From Chloroflexota bacterium (GTDB lineage: Bacteria; Chloroflexota; UBA6077; FW602-bin22; CADDYW01), in assembly GCA_021324795.1 (NCBI GenBank), contig JAJPIK010000115.1, positions 1-35,964 of the forward strand: a stretch of DNA of 35,964 bases, in the 5' to 3' direction. This document shows positions 8,967 to 18,099 of this stretch, in pieces; position 1 is the stretch's first letter; each line of letters opens with the position of its first letter. A program made the position numbers and the translations under genes. Below the pieces are notes generated by a model. It ran no database searches and was not told the origin of the DNA. It saw only the letters and a program-made list of their open reading frames with translations.

Positions 8967-9844
8967 TAGCTCGCCTGGTCATCTACCAGGTCGCTGGTCC
9001 GGGCGTTGCTCGTCGGCAAGCCCTGCGCGACCTCGGCCGGTGTCCGGTACCCCAACGCGCTGTGCGGCCGCTCCTCGTTGTAGCGGCGCCGCCACCGCTC
9101 GACGATCACCTGGGCGTGCGCCTCGCCCCAGAACACCTCCTGGTTCAGGCATTCGTCCCGGAGCTTCCCGTTGAAGCTCTCGACGACTCCGTTCTCCCAG
9201 GGGTGGCCCGGCTCGATGTACACCGTCGCGGTGCCTCGCCGCGCCAGCCACGTCCTGACCGCGTCCGCGATGAACTCGCCGCCGTTGTCGCTGCGCAGGT
9301 ATTCCGGTGCCCCGTGCTCGGCGAACAGCCCCTCGAGCGTCGCGATCACCGCGGCGCTATCCAGGCGGCGGCCCACCCGGATCCGGTGGCACTCCCGAGT
9401 GTATTCGTCGAGGATTACCAGCAGCTTCAGCGCCTGGCCCCGCTCCGTCTGATCGAAGACGAAATCATACGTCCAGACGTGGCCGCGATGGGTCGCCCTG
9501 GTGGGCAGTCCTCCTGGCTGCGCCCGCCGGCGTTTCCGCGGCCGCTTGCGCGGGAGGACCAGCCCTTCCACCCGCCAGATGCGCCAGACCCGCTTGGGGT
9601 TGATCGTCTCCCCCCGTCGGCGCAACAACGCCGTGATGCGCCGATAGCCATAGCGCGGGTTCGCCTGGGCGAGTTCGCGGATCGTCGCGCGCAACGCTGC
9701 CTCGGCATCGTGCTCCGCCAGCGCCAGATGGCGATAGGTGGAGCGGTGCACCCCGACGATTCGACAGGCCAAGCGCTCGGAGACCCCGCGCCCAACCAGC
9801 TCCGCGACGATCTCGCGCCGCAGCGCTAGCGGATCCCCTTTTTT
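8966..9844 (-). CDS. IS3-family transposase OrfB (DDE), made by -1 frameshift
   Basis: The integrase-core half of the transposase. It has an HTH_21-like N-terminal region (ERLACRIVGVHRSTYRHL) and the catalytic DDE triad: D in VWTYDFVFD, D in YLRSDNGGEF, and E in PWENGVVESFNGKLRDE. The C-terminus has the familiar YNEERPHSALGYRTPAEV. No proper start codon is seen. The frame is in the -1 register relative to orfA and overlaps it at a run of six A and four G, so an OrfAB fusion of about 376 residues is expected. Confidence 0.82.
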   Translation of the reverse strand, partial: KKGDPLALRREIVAELVGRGVSERLACRIVGVHRSTYRHLALAEHDAEAALRATIRELAQANPRYGYRRITALLRRRGETINPKRVWRIWRVEGLVLPRKRPRKRRRAQPGGLPTRATHRGHVWTYDFVFDQTERGQALKLLVILDEYTRECHRIRVGRRLDSAAVIATLEGLFAEHGAPEYLRSDNGGEFIADAVRTWLARRGTATVYIEPGHPWENGVVESFNGKLRDECLNQEVFWGEAHAQVIVERWRRRYNEERPHSALGYRTPAEVAQGLPTSNARTSDLVDDQAS

Positions 9845-10095
9845 GCCAGCACCTCCTTCAACGCCTCCTGGGCCAAGGCTTGCTCCGCCACCAGCTTCTT
9901 CAGCCGCCCGTTCTCCTCCTCCAGCTGCTTGAGCTTGCGGAGCTGGGAGACGTTCAACCCCTGGTACTTTTCCCGCCACCGGTAGTAGGTCCACTCTGAG
10001 ATCCCGTGCTTGCGACAGACCTCCGCCTTGGTCGGCGCGCTCTCGGCCTCTTGCAAGATGGCGATGATCTGCTCCTCGCTGAACCGCTGCTTCAT
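9826..10095 (-). CDS. IS3-family transposase OrfA
   Basis: An 89-residue protein beginning MKQRFSEEQIIAILQEAES. It has an N-terminal helix-turn-helix (KAEVCRKHGISEWTYYRWRE) and a leucine-zipper-like C-terminal coiled coil (LRKLKQLEEENGRLKKL), as usual for OrfA, which binds the IS ends. It ends just past a slippery A AAA AAG (minus strand, bases 9844-9838), where a -1 shift joins it to orfB. The ATG at 10095 is followed closely by the right terminal repeat. Confidence 0.85.
   Translation of the reverse strand: MKQRFSEEQIIAILQEAESAPTKAEVCRKHGISEWTYYRWREKYQGLNVSQLRKLKQLEEENGRLKKLVAEQALAQEALKEVLAKKGIR
9838..9844 (-). promoter_or_regulatory. Programmed -1 frameshift slippery site
   Basis: On the minus strand the sequence is AAAAAAG followed by GGG. 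The reading frames of orfA (codons starting at positions divisible by 3) and orfB (remainder 1) differ by exactly -1, as in most IS3 elements. A ribosome-binding-like GGAGGTG lies about ten bases upstream (9848-9855) and may stimulate slippage. Confidence 0.65.
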
Positions 10096-10120
10096 GCTCC
10101 TCTCCTACCCGGAGCATAGC

Positions 10121-10162
10121 AGACTCACTTTCTCCATGGACCAGTTTATGGGGAGCAGGTCA
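10121..10162. repeat. IS3 element right terminal inverted repeat
   Basis: Reverse complement begins TGACCTGCTCCCC and contains GGTCCA and GTGAGT at the same 8-base spacing as the left end. Confidence 0.55.
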
Positions 10163-10790
10163 GGGTCACTCCTTTGCGCCAAGACAACCTTCGCCCGATG
10201 GAGGAGCCGACGGAGCACGCGCCTCCCGTCGCCTAGAATGCGACTGTCGGTCGGGCCCAAAGGGCACCCCGAATGTTCGTCTCCACCACCGTCGTCGGGT
10301 GCCCTCTGGGCGCGCAGTTTACAGCCCCGGGTGACCTTCCACGCCCGCGCCAGTTCGACGACCCGATCATTGACCTGGGCGATCGTCTGCGGACCGATCA
10401 GGTTCGCCCAACGGGGCCCAAAGGGCATCCCGGTCGTGCCATCGGGAACGGCTCCGAGATAGACCCGACAGAACTGGCGCACGACCAGGCTATCGGCGAC
10501 GAAATGCTCCGTCTCGGCGTCGCTCCAGCGATACAACCGCTTGACGGCGATCCTCCGCAGGATCACCTCGACCGGCGGGGAATGCCGACCGGACGTGAGC
10601 GTTCGGGGATAGTGGCGGACAAGGTCCGTCTTCGCCTCTTGGAACACGTAATCATCGTCGAGCAGATGATCACGCTGAGTCAGAATCGGATCCATCTCCC
10701 GGCCCAGCGGGCAATCAGGGCGAAAAGGTCTATGGGATCGTCGCGGCCACGAAGCACGGCGAGTTTCCTCCGCTTGGACTCTTCCTCATG
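10163..10790 (-). pseudogene. ISNCY-type DDE transposase remnant
   Basis: On the minus strand the fragments LFALIARWAG (about 10700-10740) and, after a frameshift, MDPILTQRDHLLDDDYVFQE can be read. They are followed by a long conserved-looking run ending in PTDSRILGDGRRVLRRLLHR. The expected family motif, roughly VDTTVVETNIHYPTDS, is garbled to PDDGGGDEHSG, because a short GC-rich repeat is inserted on each side of it; a third copy lies near 10413. The gene is cut off at the right end of the IS3 element, and the missing C-terminal half is not found on the other side of it. A transposase relic with no remaining function. Confidence 0.6.
10253..10431. repeat. Three copies of a GGGCCCAAAGGGCAYCCC repeat
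   Basis: Copies are at 10253-10270 (plus), 10297-10311 (inverted) and 10413-10431 (plus). Copies 1 and 2 form an inverted pair matching at 14 of 15 bases. All three sit inside the transposase relic, where the family protein has no such residues, so each looks like a small insertion. Confidence 0.55.
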
Positions 10791-10895
10791 CTACCCAATC
10801 GCCTTCAACTGCGCTAAAGTAGCTGCATCAGGCCCGCTCCCATGCTAAATCGCACCAAAAACTAATACTAAACAGTCACGGACGGAGAGTTGGCA

Positions 10896-13190
10896 ATGAA
10901 GCGCCCTATCGTTCTCCTCGCCCTCTTATTATTATTACTAATCGTCCGCGCTATCCTTCGTTCACGGACTGGCTCCCCTGCTTCCACACCCCAAGACTCA
11001 TCACCCTTCCCAACAGATCGGCCCGCTGACCGCGAGTCAAAATCAGGCGACGCAGCAGGGGCAGTCGTCCGGGATGTATCCGGTCAGGAGCAGGAGTGCT
11101 GGCTATCAGAGGAGCCTTCGAACGTGCAGCAAGATCGCGCTGCAATGTTATCTCGCCGTGAGGATGGAGTCTCGCTACCGCTCGATAGCTTTCAAGACAA
11201 GCTTGACGATCAGCAGCCAGAGGCCAGGCGCCGCAGAGCGCCAGCCGATCGTGGTGGGCGACCGCGCGAACCGGAAGTGAGTTCGGCGCCGCCAGCAGAC
11301 AACTCGGCGGCAAACGAAAGACCGGCGCGGAGCAGCCGACTAGAAGTCATCTGCTGGCAAGAGACTGGACAATGGGTGCTTGGATTGGAAGTCGCGACGA
11401 CGGTGCTGTCGCACGCGCTCACTGTCACTCAAGATGATGAGCCTCTGTGCCAGGATCCTATGGAAGAGAGCCGATGGCAACTGGTCCGGCCAACGGGACG
11501 GATCGCACTGATAGCCTCCGCCGGTTCCCCCCTGGACTCCTTCGACCTCAAGCCGCCACTGGGCTTCTGGGCTTTCAAACTGGGGGCGACCATGGACCGT
11601 GGCCGAGCTGTGCAGAGGGCGACGAGTGGCTGGTACCTTGCCATCGTTCCAGCGTCGTGGGAGCGCGACACCGTGGTAGCCGGAGACCCTCCGGTTGATC
11701 CCGAGTCCGTCACCGTCAGCGGCTACCTGGCGCATTACTTCGTAATCGGTGATGATGCCTCGAGCGGCTTCGCCTTCCGCACTCCCGATGGTCCGCGACG
11801 GTACCCGTCGGAGAAGCCCAAGTTCATTTTGAGGGGTAACCGCATCCCGGACGCGGCCGATAACGTCGGTCCGCTCTTCGGCGGGGACCCGCCGGTCATC
11901 CTTGCTACCGGCGGATGGAGCAACGTCCAATTGCTTGTTATTGGCGAGGAAGGCCCAGCGCCAGATACCAGCGCAAAGCGATGGCGAATGTCCGTCCCTA
12001 ATCAGTCAGATGGAGATGCATCGCTCAGCCTGCCAGGCGATCAGTTTCCCGGCGATGGGTGGTATTTTGCCCGTTTCTACGACGACCAAACCAATCTCGT
12101 AGAGAGTCTGGACTTTCGGTATGCGCCTGGGCTGATCGGTGTCGAGGTTCCCGATACTCCGCCCTTACCACAAGACACGGCCGGCCACACAACTCTAACT
12201 GTAACCATCCGTCATCGTCGCGGCTGCTCTGTTGAGGTTGATCGCAAGATAGCAGGTCAGATATTGTTACGCTGCAATGACGTCCTAACCAAGCTTGACA
12301 TTCCTCCGACGATACAGGACGGCTCCGTGAGTGTGATCTTCCGCTCGAATCCCGCCGAAGACCGGGGGTTTGCCAAGGGAGTTCACCTCGAGATCGAACT
12401 GAATCGGATCTGGTGGGAAGTCTCACCCGAACATACCGAGCCGAGCGTGTGGGGCGACAAAGTCCGAACACTGTATCGCAGCAGTCTTCGAGCGGATTCG
12501 AGAGAGGCTCTATGGCTGCGTTTCCCCCGAGCCGGTTGGACCCGAACGGTACGAGTGGGGTTCGACCGATCAAGGGCCCGAACCTACCTGGTTCGCCGCA
12601 GTCGCCGCGTCGTATCCGTTCCCCTACGCGAGTTCAGCGGCGCCGCTGAGTTGGCTGAGTTGCGCGACGAGGTTCCGTTCCACGTATGGGTCCGGCAGAC
12701 TGAGGAGCATACAGCAGTTGTCGCCCAAGTGTCGCCACGATTCACCTGCAAGTTGGATGCTTGCACGTTTGAGTGTGCGGACTATGCTTCGATCGTGGAG
12801 CACATCCGTGCAGCTCACCCGAGCGTGGTTCGTCAGCTCAGCTACGACGAGCTTCGAGTGCACCGTCCCGATCTCAATTTGCCCGCGGTGATTTACAAGT
12901 GCCCGTACTGCCGTCACTATGAACAAGGTGATGGCAAACGTGACGCCACTGGCGAGATGTACAATCACATTATCGGGACGCATCCCGGCGAGATGCACGG
13001 ATGGCGCATTGTGACGGACCTCGCGGAGATTCGTCGCTATGTTATCGCGGCTTTGCCAACAGAGTACTGTTGCCGATGGGCAGACCGCTACCCCCAGCCA
13101 CTGTATCGCGATCACAAATATCCGACTGAAGACGATGCGTTCCGACACGTTTTCTCTGCACACTGGTCGGACCTCTATCAGGTGAGTTAG
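10896..13190 (+). CDS. Membrane-anchored protein with C-terminal C2H2-like zinc fingers
   Basis: A 764-residue protein of unknown family. ATG 10896 is preceded by GGAGAG with a 6-base gap; a TTG at 10890 is a weaker start. Residues 2-20 (KRPIVLLALLLLLLIVRAI) form a single membrane or signal-anchor helix. Residues about 25-115 are charged and low-complexity. The middle (about 115-600) has alternating beta-type sequence, perhaps Ig-like domains, without a motif I recognise. The C-terminus holds three Cys/His clusters: CKLDAC...H-x4-H near 617-640, CPYC...H-x4-H near 669-696, and CC...H...H near 725-758. These resemble degenerate C2H2 fingers. The gene is 62 bases upstream of the large helicase, on the same strand, and the two are probably one operon. 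It may recognise nucleic acid at the membrane for the helicase; that is inference. Confidence 0.65.
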   Translation: MKRPIVLLALLLLLLIVRAILRSRTGSPASTPQDSSPFPTDRPADRESKSGDAAGAVVRDVSGQEQECWLSEEPSNVQQDRAAMLSRREDGVSLPLDSFQDKLDDQQPEARRRRAPADRGGRPREPEVSSAPPADNSAANERPARSSRLEVICWQETGQWVLGLEVATTVLSHALTVTQDDEPLCQDPMEESRWQLVRPTGRIALIASAGSPLDSFDLKPPLGFWAFKLGATMDRGRAVQRATSGWYLAIVPASWERDTVVAGDPPVDPESVTVSGYLAHYFVIGDDASSGFAFRTPDGPRRYPSEKPKFILRGNRIPDAADNVGPLFGGDPPVILATGGWSNVQLLVIGEEGPAPDTSAKRWRMSVPNQSDGDASLSLPGDQFPGDGWYFARFYDDQTNLVESLDFRYAPGLIGVEVPDTPPLPQDTAGHTTLTVTIRHRRGCSVEVDRKIAGQILLRCNDVLTKLDIPPTIQDGSVSVIFRSNPAEDRGFAKGVHLEIELNRIWWEVSPEHTEPSVWGDKVRTLYRSSLRADSREALWLRFPRAGWTRTVRVGFDRSRARTYLVRRSRRVVSVPLREFSGAAELAELRDEVPFHVWVRQTEEHTAVVAQVSPRFTCKLDACTFECADYASIVEHIRAAHPSVVRQLSYDELRVHRPDLNLPAVIYKCPYCRHYEQGDGKRDATGEMYNHIIGTHPGEMHGWRIVTDLAEIRRYVIAALPTEYCCRWADRYPQPLYRDHKYPTEDDAFRHVFSAHWSDLYQVS

Positions 13191-13252
13191 CATCGTCTGA
13201 TGAGGATACGGGCTCATCACACTTCATCCGAGGAGGATGGTCGAGAAGCCCT

Positions 13253-16200
13253 ATGGATCCGATTGAACTGATCGACGACGTCGAGAAGCGGTATCGCCTT
13301 TATCTGCAGACCACCTTCTACTTTCGTGATCCGGCGCTCCGGGCCTCCTTCGCGGAGGCCCTCCGGTCCGACCGTCTCTCCCGTGGCCCCTATCTCGAAG
13401 CGACACCCGCGTACCGAAAAGGGCTCTCTCCTCGAGAATTATTTGCAGAATTGAGTAGTGTCACCGTCGAGGAGCAGTTTCTGGCCGCGGTGCAGGGAGA
13501 TCGGCCCCTGTATCGCCATCAGGAGCGGGCTATTCGTCGTGTGATGCAAGGGCGGAATATTGTCGTATCGACCGGGACAGGTAGTGGCAAAACGGAAGCC
13601 TTCCTGCTCCCGGTTCTCCTGCACCTGTACCACGAGTTCCAGCGGGGAGAGCTTGGACCAGGCGTCCGCGCATTGATCCTTTACCCGATGAATGCACTGG
13701 CTAACGACCAGCGGGATCGCTTGGGAGAGATTTGTGGGCGGCTGGCACAGACGAACGCTCGGTTCCGATTCACGTTCGGGCAATACGTTGGTGATACTCC
13801 GGAGGACGAGCGGGACAGTCGACGCCAGGCCCGCGATCGCATGGCGCAGCGGCTACCAGGGGAGCTAGTACTTCGGTCCGAGATGCGCGAGTCGCCGCCC
13901 CACATCCTTCTGACCAACTACTCGATGCTGGAATACCTACTCTTGCGGCCGGACGACAGCCCGCTGTTCGACAACGGTATGGCACGCTGGTGGACGTATC
14001 TGATACTCGACGAGGCGCATCAATACCGCGGCTCGAAGGGCACTGAGATGGCCATGCTCATCCGTCGGCTGAGGCAGCGGTTAGTCGATGGCGGTCGTAA
14101 CCTGCCCTTTCGCTGCATCGCGACCAGCGCCTCACTCGTCCGTGGGAATGAGGATCGTCCCCTAGTGGCCCGATTTGCGTCAGACCTTTTCGGCGAGTCA
14201 TTCGCAGACGACGACGTTATCCTCGGCGAGACCGAGCCTATTAGCGATGGCTCCAGTGTGCGCCTTCCTCTCACGGCCTACTCAATCTTGCGTGTTGCGA
14301 TGACTACCCCCGACATTGGGGAAACGGTTCGTCGGCAGCTCCGTGAGCTTGCTCAGATGGTAGGTGCACCGGCCGACGGCAGGGAAGACGTTGCGAAGAT
14401 TGTCGGTGCGATTCTGATTCGCGATGCACGGACAACCTACCTACGACGCCTGATCTCCCAATCGCCCAGGCTGGTCGAGGCACTCGCTTCTGAGGTGTTC
14501 GATGACGAGGCGGCCGACGACCGGGTGAAGGCCATCGCTGACCTGATCGATCTGCTGACGCATGCGGCAGACCCAGAGACGGGTGTCAGACTGTTATCTG
14601 CCCGATACCACACATTCTTGCGCTCACTGGAAGGAGCCTTTCTCACCCTGTGGCCCAAGCCGGTTATCCGTCTCGACCGAAAGCGCGATGAAGACGGGCT
14701 TGCCTTCGACCTCGCACTTTGTCGGGAATGTGGCCAGCATTACTTGGTTGGCCGCATTGCGGGCGAGTGGTTTACCGAGCCGGTTCGTGATCTGAGCCGA
14801 CCTGACTTCGGGAGCGATTTTCTTCGACCAATCGAAGGCGAGCCTGATCAGTCTGCTGATGATGAAGATGAGACAGATGCGGGAACTCTTCGCCGGTGGC
14901 TGCTCTGCGCGCGATGCGGACGGATCGGTCGGCCGGGCGAGCTGCTGAGCTGCGGCCATGCCGAAGCTTTAATCTGGGTCGAGCAGCAGGTCACGTCGAG
15001 TAAGCACGAAGATCGGATCCCGCGCTGCACTGCCTGCGGTTACCGGGGAACAGATCCGGTTCGGGAAGTCGTGTACGGCGCGGACGGACCAAACGCCGTC
15101 ATCGCCACCACCTTGTACGAGGACCTGCCGGGGTCGCGTCGGAAGATCTTGGCATTCGCTGATGGTCGCCAGGATGCCGCCTTCTTTGCGTGGTACCTCC
15201 AGAGCTCGTATCGGGATGTCGCTGTACGGCACCTGATCTGGTCGACCGGGCGAGAGTTGACGCGGGGTCAAGAACTGGGACTCTCGCTGGCTGAACTGGC
15301 ACCAGCGCTTCAGGCACGGCTTGTGGAGAAGAAGTACCTCCCCCCCTCTACCGGGACTCTCGAAGCCGAGCGTGAAGCCTGGCTCATCGCTTATCGCGAG
15401 TTTCTATCGGACGAGCCAAGGATCTCGCTCGAAGGCGTTGGGCTGGTTCGCTGGTCGATCGAGTGGCCCGAGTGGCAGAAAGCGTTCAGGATATTCCAGC
15501 GGCCCCCGTGGTCGCTGACGGAAGACAAAGCCAAAGATCTGCTTGCAATCCTGCTCGACACGATGCGCGCCCAACGGGCGGTTGACCTCCGCTCGCGGGC
15601 CCGTCTTGGCATCCAGTGGGCCGACCTGAATCTCCACCGAAACCAGTCTAGCGTGAGAATTGGCGCCCCCCGTGGTGTTGCCAACATTATCGCTTGGGAC
15701 GGTAAGAACGGACGACGAGCACAGTTTCTGAAGAAGATCCTCGTGCTCCGGGGATACTCGGAGACCGACGCTCTTGAAACCGCGATCACGTCTCTGCGCG
15801 CAGCGTGGGAAGAGATTGTCGCGGCTGACGAGGCAAGCGCCCCTCACGGCAATCGTCTACTCGTCTCGGCGGACGACGCCCGGCGGATCAATCCGGACTG
15901 GTGGCGTCTACACCTGCATGCCGACGAATCGGTGGTCTTTTGCTGCGACGTCTGTGGACGTCTCCAGGGCATATCAGTGGACAATGTTTGCCCGCGCTTC
16001 GGGTGTCCTGGTCGGCTCCAGCCGGTGTCGCTCGGAACGCTTGAATCCAATCACTACCGAACGCTCTACCAACGGCCGCTTCCCGGTTTGCTACGCGTCG
16101 AGGAGCATACCGCCCAACTCGATGGCGAGAAGGCCCGTGACTTCCAAAATGACTTCCGGAACGGGCACATCCACGTGCTAAGCTGTTCGACGACCTTCGA

Positions 16201-17959
16201 GTTAGGCGTCGATCTGGGCGACCTGGACAACGTGTTCCTGCGGAACGTGCCTCCGGAGCCGTTCAATTATGCCCAACGCGTCGGACGGGCCGGACGGCGA
16301 GTCGGCCACCCGGGTATTGCAATTACCTATTGCCGACGTAGTCCCCACGACCTCTTCCACTTCGCCAATCCGGATCGACTGATGAGTGGCCAGATTGCCC
16401 CGCCGGTCCTTTCGATGCGCAATCAGGCGATCATCCGGCGCCATATCACAGCCACAGCTCTCTCTGCCTTCTTCCGGGCGAATTCCGAACGCTTCAAATC
16501 CGTCCGGGCGTTGCTCGGTGATATGCTGAATCCGACTGCCACCGCTACTGTTGTCACGTTTCTCCACAACATGCGTGTCCCTCTTGAATCAACGCTCTAT
16601 AGGATCGTCCCAGTTGACGTCCAACAGGTGCTCGGCCTGACTGATGGACGCTGGATCGAGAGTGTTGCGGGAACTGGCAGCCGGTTAGCACAGGCGGAAG
16701 CCGAGGCATCCGCCGATTATCGAGCAGTGAAAGAGGTTGAACGCGAGGCACGTGACAAAGGGAGATACCATCGTGCGAGCTGGGCACAGGATCGCGCTCG
16801 GACGATCGAAGACGAGGACGTCCTTTCTTTCCTCTCTCGCAAAGTGGTCATTCCCAAGTACGGATTTCCAGTGGATGTCGTGGAACTGGATACGCAGACG
16901 GTGCGACGGGCCACGGAGTCTCCGGGTGTCTCGCTGCAGCGAGATCTCACTCTAGCGATCGCCGAGTTCGCACCAACTCGCCAAGCGATCGCGAACAAGA
17001 AGGTCTGGACGTCGTATGCGCTCAAGCGAGTCCCGGACAAGGAATGGCCCCGCTACCGCTATGCCTACTGTGGCAGACATCGGCTCTTCAAGCAATGGCT
17101 ACCGGAGGTCGGGCAAGCCGAGTATGCACACCGGACCTGCTGCAGCGAGGCACGACTTGGGACCTACGTGGTCCCGGTCTTTGGCTTTCTCACCAACACC
17201 GGTGAACCGACTGAACCAAGAGACCGGCCCTCACGGGCGTTCACAACCAGACCATACTTCGTCGGCTTGTCTCCATCCCACGAGCAATCGACCAGTGGAG
17301 CTTCAACGTTCGCAATCGGCTCACCGCAGCCTCTCCTCCATGTTCAGCGAGCTGCTCCCGGACAACTGGTTGTCCTGTGTGAAGGTCGCCGCGGTGCCGG
17401 ATTGTATATCTGTGAGCGGTGCGGAGCGGGATTCGAATCTATTCCGAAGCACTCGCACCGAACGCCATATGAACAAGAATGCTCGGGAAAACTATCGCGA
17501 GTTGCACTAGGCCACGAGTTCGTTTCGGACGTATTAGCGATCCGCTTCCTGCTGCCGTGTGAAACGTCGCCGACGGCACCAGACGAGCTCGAGTCCTACT
17601 GGACTGCCTTAGGGTTGGCATATGCCTTGATCGAGGGAGCAGCAAATATCCTAGATGTACCTTCCGACGATCTCCACGCAACGGTAGCCGACGCATCCCA
17701 GTATCCCCTTCCCGACATCATTCTCTACGACAACGTGCCGGGTGGCGCTGGACTTGTCGCGCAGTTAGAGGATGAACACGTGCTTCGCAAATGCGTGGAA
17801 GCGGCCTTGGCTCGCGTCTCAGGGGGCTGCGGGTGCGATGAGACCACGAGCTGCTATGGGTGTCTCCGCAGCTACCGGAACCAATTCGCCCACGAGCAGC
17901 TGCGACGGGGAACCGTTGCCCGCTATCTGGACCAACTCTTGAGGCACTGGCGCCCCTGA
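13253..17959 (+). CDS. Large DEAH-box helicase with DUF1998-type C-terminus
   Basis: A 1568-residue superfamily 2 helicase. Motifs: LYRHQERAIRRVMQGRNIVV (Q-like region), Walker A STGTGSGKTEAF (GTGSGKT at 108-114), DEAH in ILDEAHQYRG at about 253-256, and SAT-like ATSASL. The C-terminal helicase domain has TTFELGVDLGDLDNV near 980 and the arginine finger motif QRVGRAGRR near 1008. Several zinc knuckles occur: CRECG near 489, CARCG near 551, CTACG near 591 and CCDVCG near 897. The end has GGCGCDETTSCYGCLRSY near 1525-1541, the cysteine cluster of DUF1998/MrfA-type helicases. ATG 13253 has GAGAAG five bases upstream. DUF1998 helicases are the core of DISARM and Druantia (DruE) systems. A two-gene layout with one unknown partner most resembles Druantia type III, but the partner cannot be confirmed as DruH by eye. 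Confidence 0.78.
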   Translation: MDPIELIDDVEKRYRLYLQTTFYFRDPALRASFAEALRSDRLSRGPYLEATPAYRKGLSPRELFAELSSVTVEEQFLAAVQGDRPLYRHQERAIRRVMQGRNIVVSTGTGSGKTEAFLLPVLLHLYHEFQRGELGPGVRALILYPMNALANDQRDRLGEICGRLAQTNARFRFTFGQYVGDTPEDERDSRRQARDRMAQRLPGELVLRSEMRESPPHILLTNYSMLEYLLLRPDDSPLFDNGMARWWTYLILDEAHQYRGSKGTEMAMLIRRLRQRLVDGGRNLPFRCIATSASLVRGNEDRPLVARFASDLFGESFADDDVILGETEPISDGSSVRLPLTAYSILRVAMTTPDIGETVRRQLRELAQMVGAPADGREDVAKIVGAILIRDARTTYLRRLISQSPRLVEALASEVFDDEAADDRVKAIADLIDLLTHAADPETGVRLLSARYHTFLRSLEGAFLTLWPKPVIRLDRKRDEDGLAFDLALCRECGQHYLVGRIAGEWFTEPVRDLSRPDFGSDFLRPIEGEPDQSADDEDETDAGTLRRWLLCARCGRIGRPGELLSCGHAEALIWVEQQVTSSKHEDRIPRCTACGYRGTDPVREVVYGADGPNAVIATTLYEDLPGSRRKILAFADGRQDAAFFAWYLQSSYRDVAVRHLIWSTGRELTRGQELGLSLAELAPALQARLVEKKYLPPSTGTLEAEREAWLIAYREFLSDEPRISLEGVGLVRWSIEWPEWQKAFRIFQRPPWSLTEDKAKDLLAILLDTMRAQRAVDLRSRARLGIQWADLNLHRNQSSVRIGAPRGVANIIAWDGKNGRRAQFLKKILVLRGYSETDALETAITSLRAAWEEIVAADEASAPHGNRLLVSADDARRINPDWWRLHLHADESVVFCCDVCGRLQGISVDNVCPRFGCPGRLQPVSLGTLESNHYRTLYQRPLPGLLRVEEHTAQLDGEKARDFQNDFRNGHIHVLSCSTTFELGVDLGDLDNVFLRNVPPEPFNYAQRVGRAGRRVGHPGIAITYCRRSPHDLFHFANPDRLMSGQIAPPVLSMRNQAIIRRHITATALSAFFRANSERFKSVRALLGDMLNPTATATVVTFLHNMRVPLESTLYRIVPVDVQQVLGLTDGRWIESVAGTGSRLAQAEAEASADYRAVKEVEREARDKGRYHRASWAQDRARTIEDEDVLSFLSRKVVIPKYGFPVDVVELDTQTVRRATESPGVSLQRDLTLAIAEFAPTRQAIANKKVWTSYALKRVPDKEWPRYRYAYCGRHRLFKQWLPEVGQAEYAHRTCCSEARLGTYVVPVFGFLTNTGEPTEPRDRPSRAFTTRPYFVGLSPSHEQSTSGASTFAIGSPQPLLHVQRAAPGQLVVLCEGRRGAGLYICERCGAGFESIPKHSHRTPYEQECSGKLSRVALGHEFVSDVLAIRFLLPCETSPTAPDELESYWTALGLAYALIEGAANILDVPSDDLHATVADASQYPLPDIILYDNVPGGAGLVAQLEDEHVLRKCVEAALARVSGGCGCDETTSCYGCLRSYRNQFAHEQLRRGTVARYLDQLLRHWRP

Positions 17960-18099
17960 CGTGAATACTTCATACACCCGGTTGTCTTGTCCCGACCGGT
18001 TGGTTACCCGTGACCGGGGATGGTCCGTCGGCAACAACCATCGCGGTCGGTGGGGATTGTAGCTGCTCCGCTGCTTCACGCCCGGCGAGATTCCCGGAT

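Larger units (their letters stand above)
8926..10162 (-). mobile_element. IS3-family insertion sequence
   Basis: About 1.24 kb with orfA and orfB on the minus strand. The ends are imperfect inverted repeats: GGTCCA-N8-GTGAGT at 8945-8964 is mirrored by ACTCAC-N8-TGGACC at 10123-10142, with further matches outward to TG...CA at about 8926 and 10162. No target duplication is evident between the flanks, and the right flank is a truncated older transposase. OrfA, orfB and the frameshift site look undamaged, so the element may still be active. Confidence 0.75.

Noticed and set aside
9062..9829. 255-codon plus-strand frame across the IS3 transposase
   Set aside because: Antisense shadow of the DDE transposase OrfB.
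10253..10311. Inverted repeat as a transcription terminator
   Set aside because: It has no T run, lies inside a transposase relic, and a third copy nearby points to an interspersed repeat instead.
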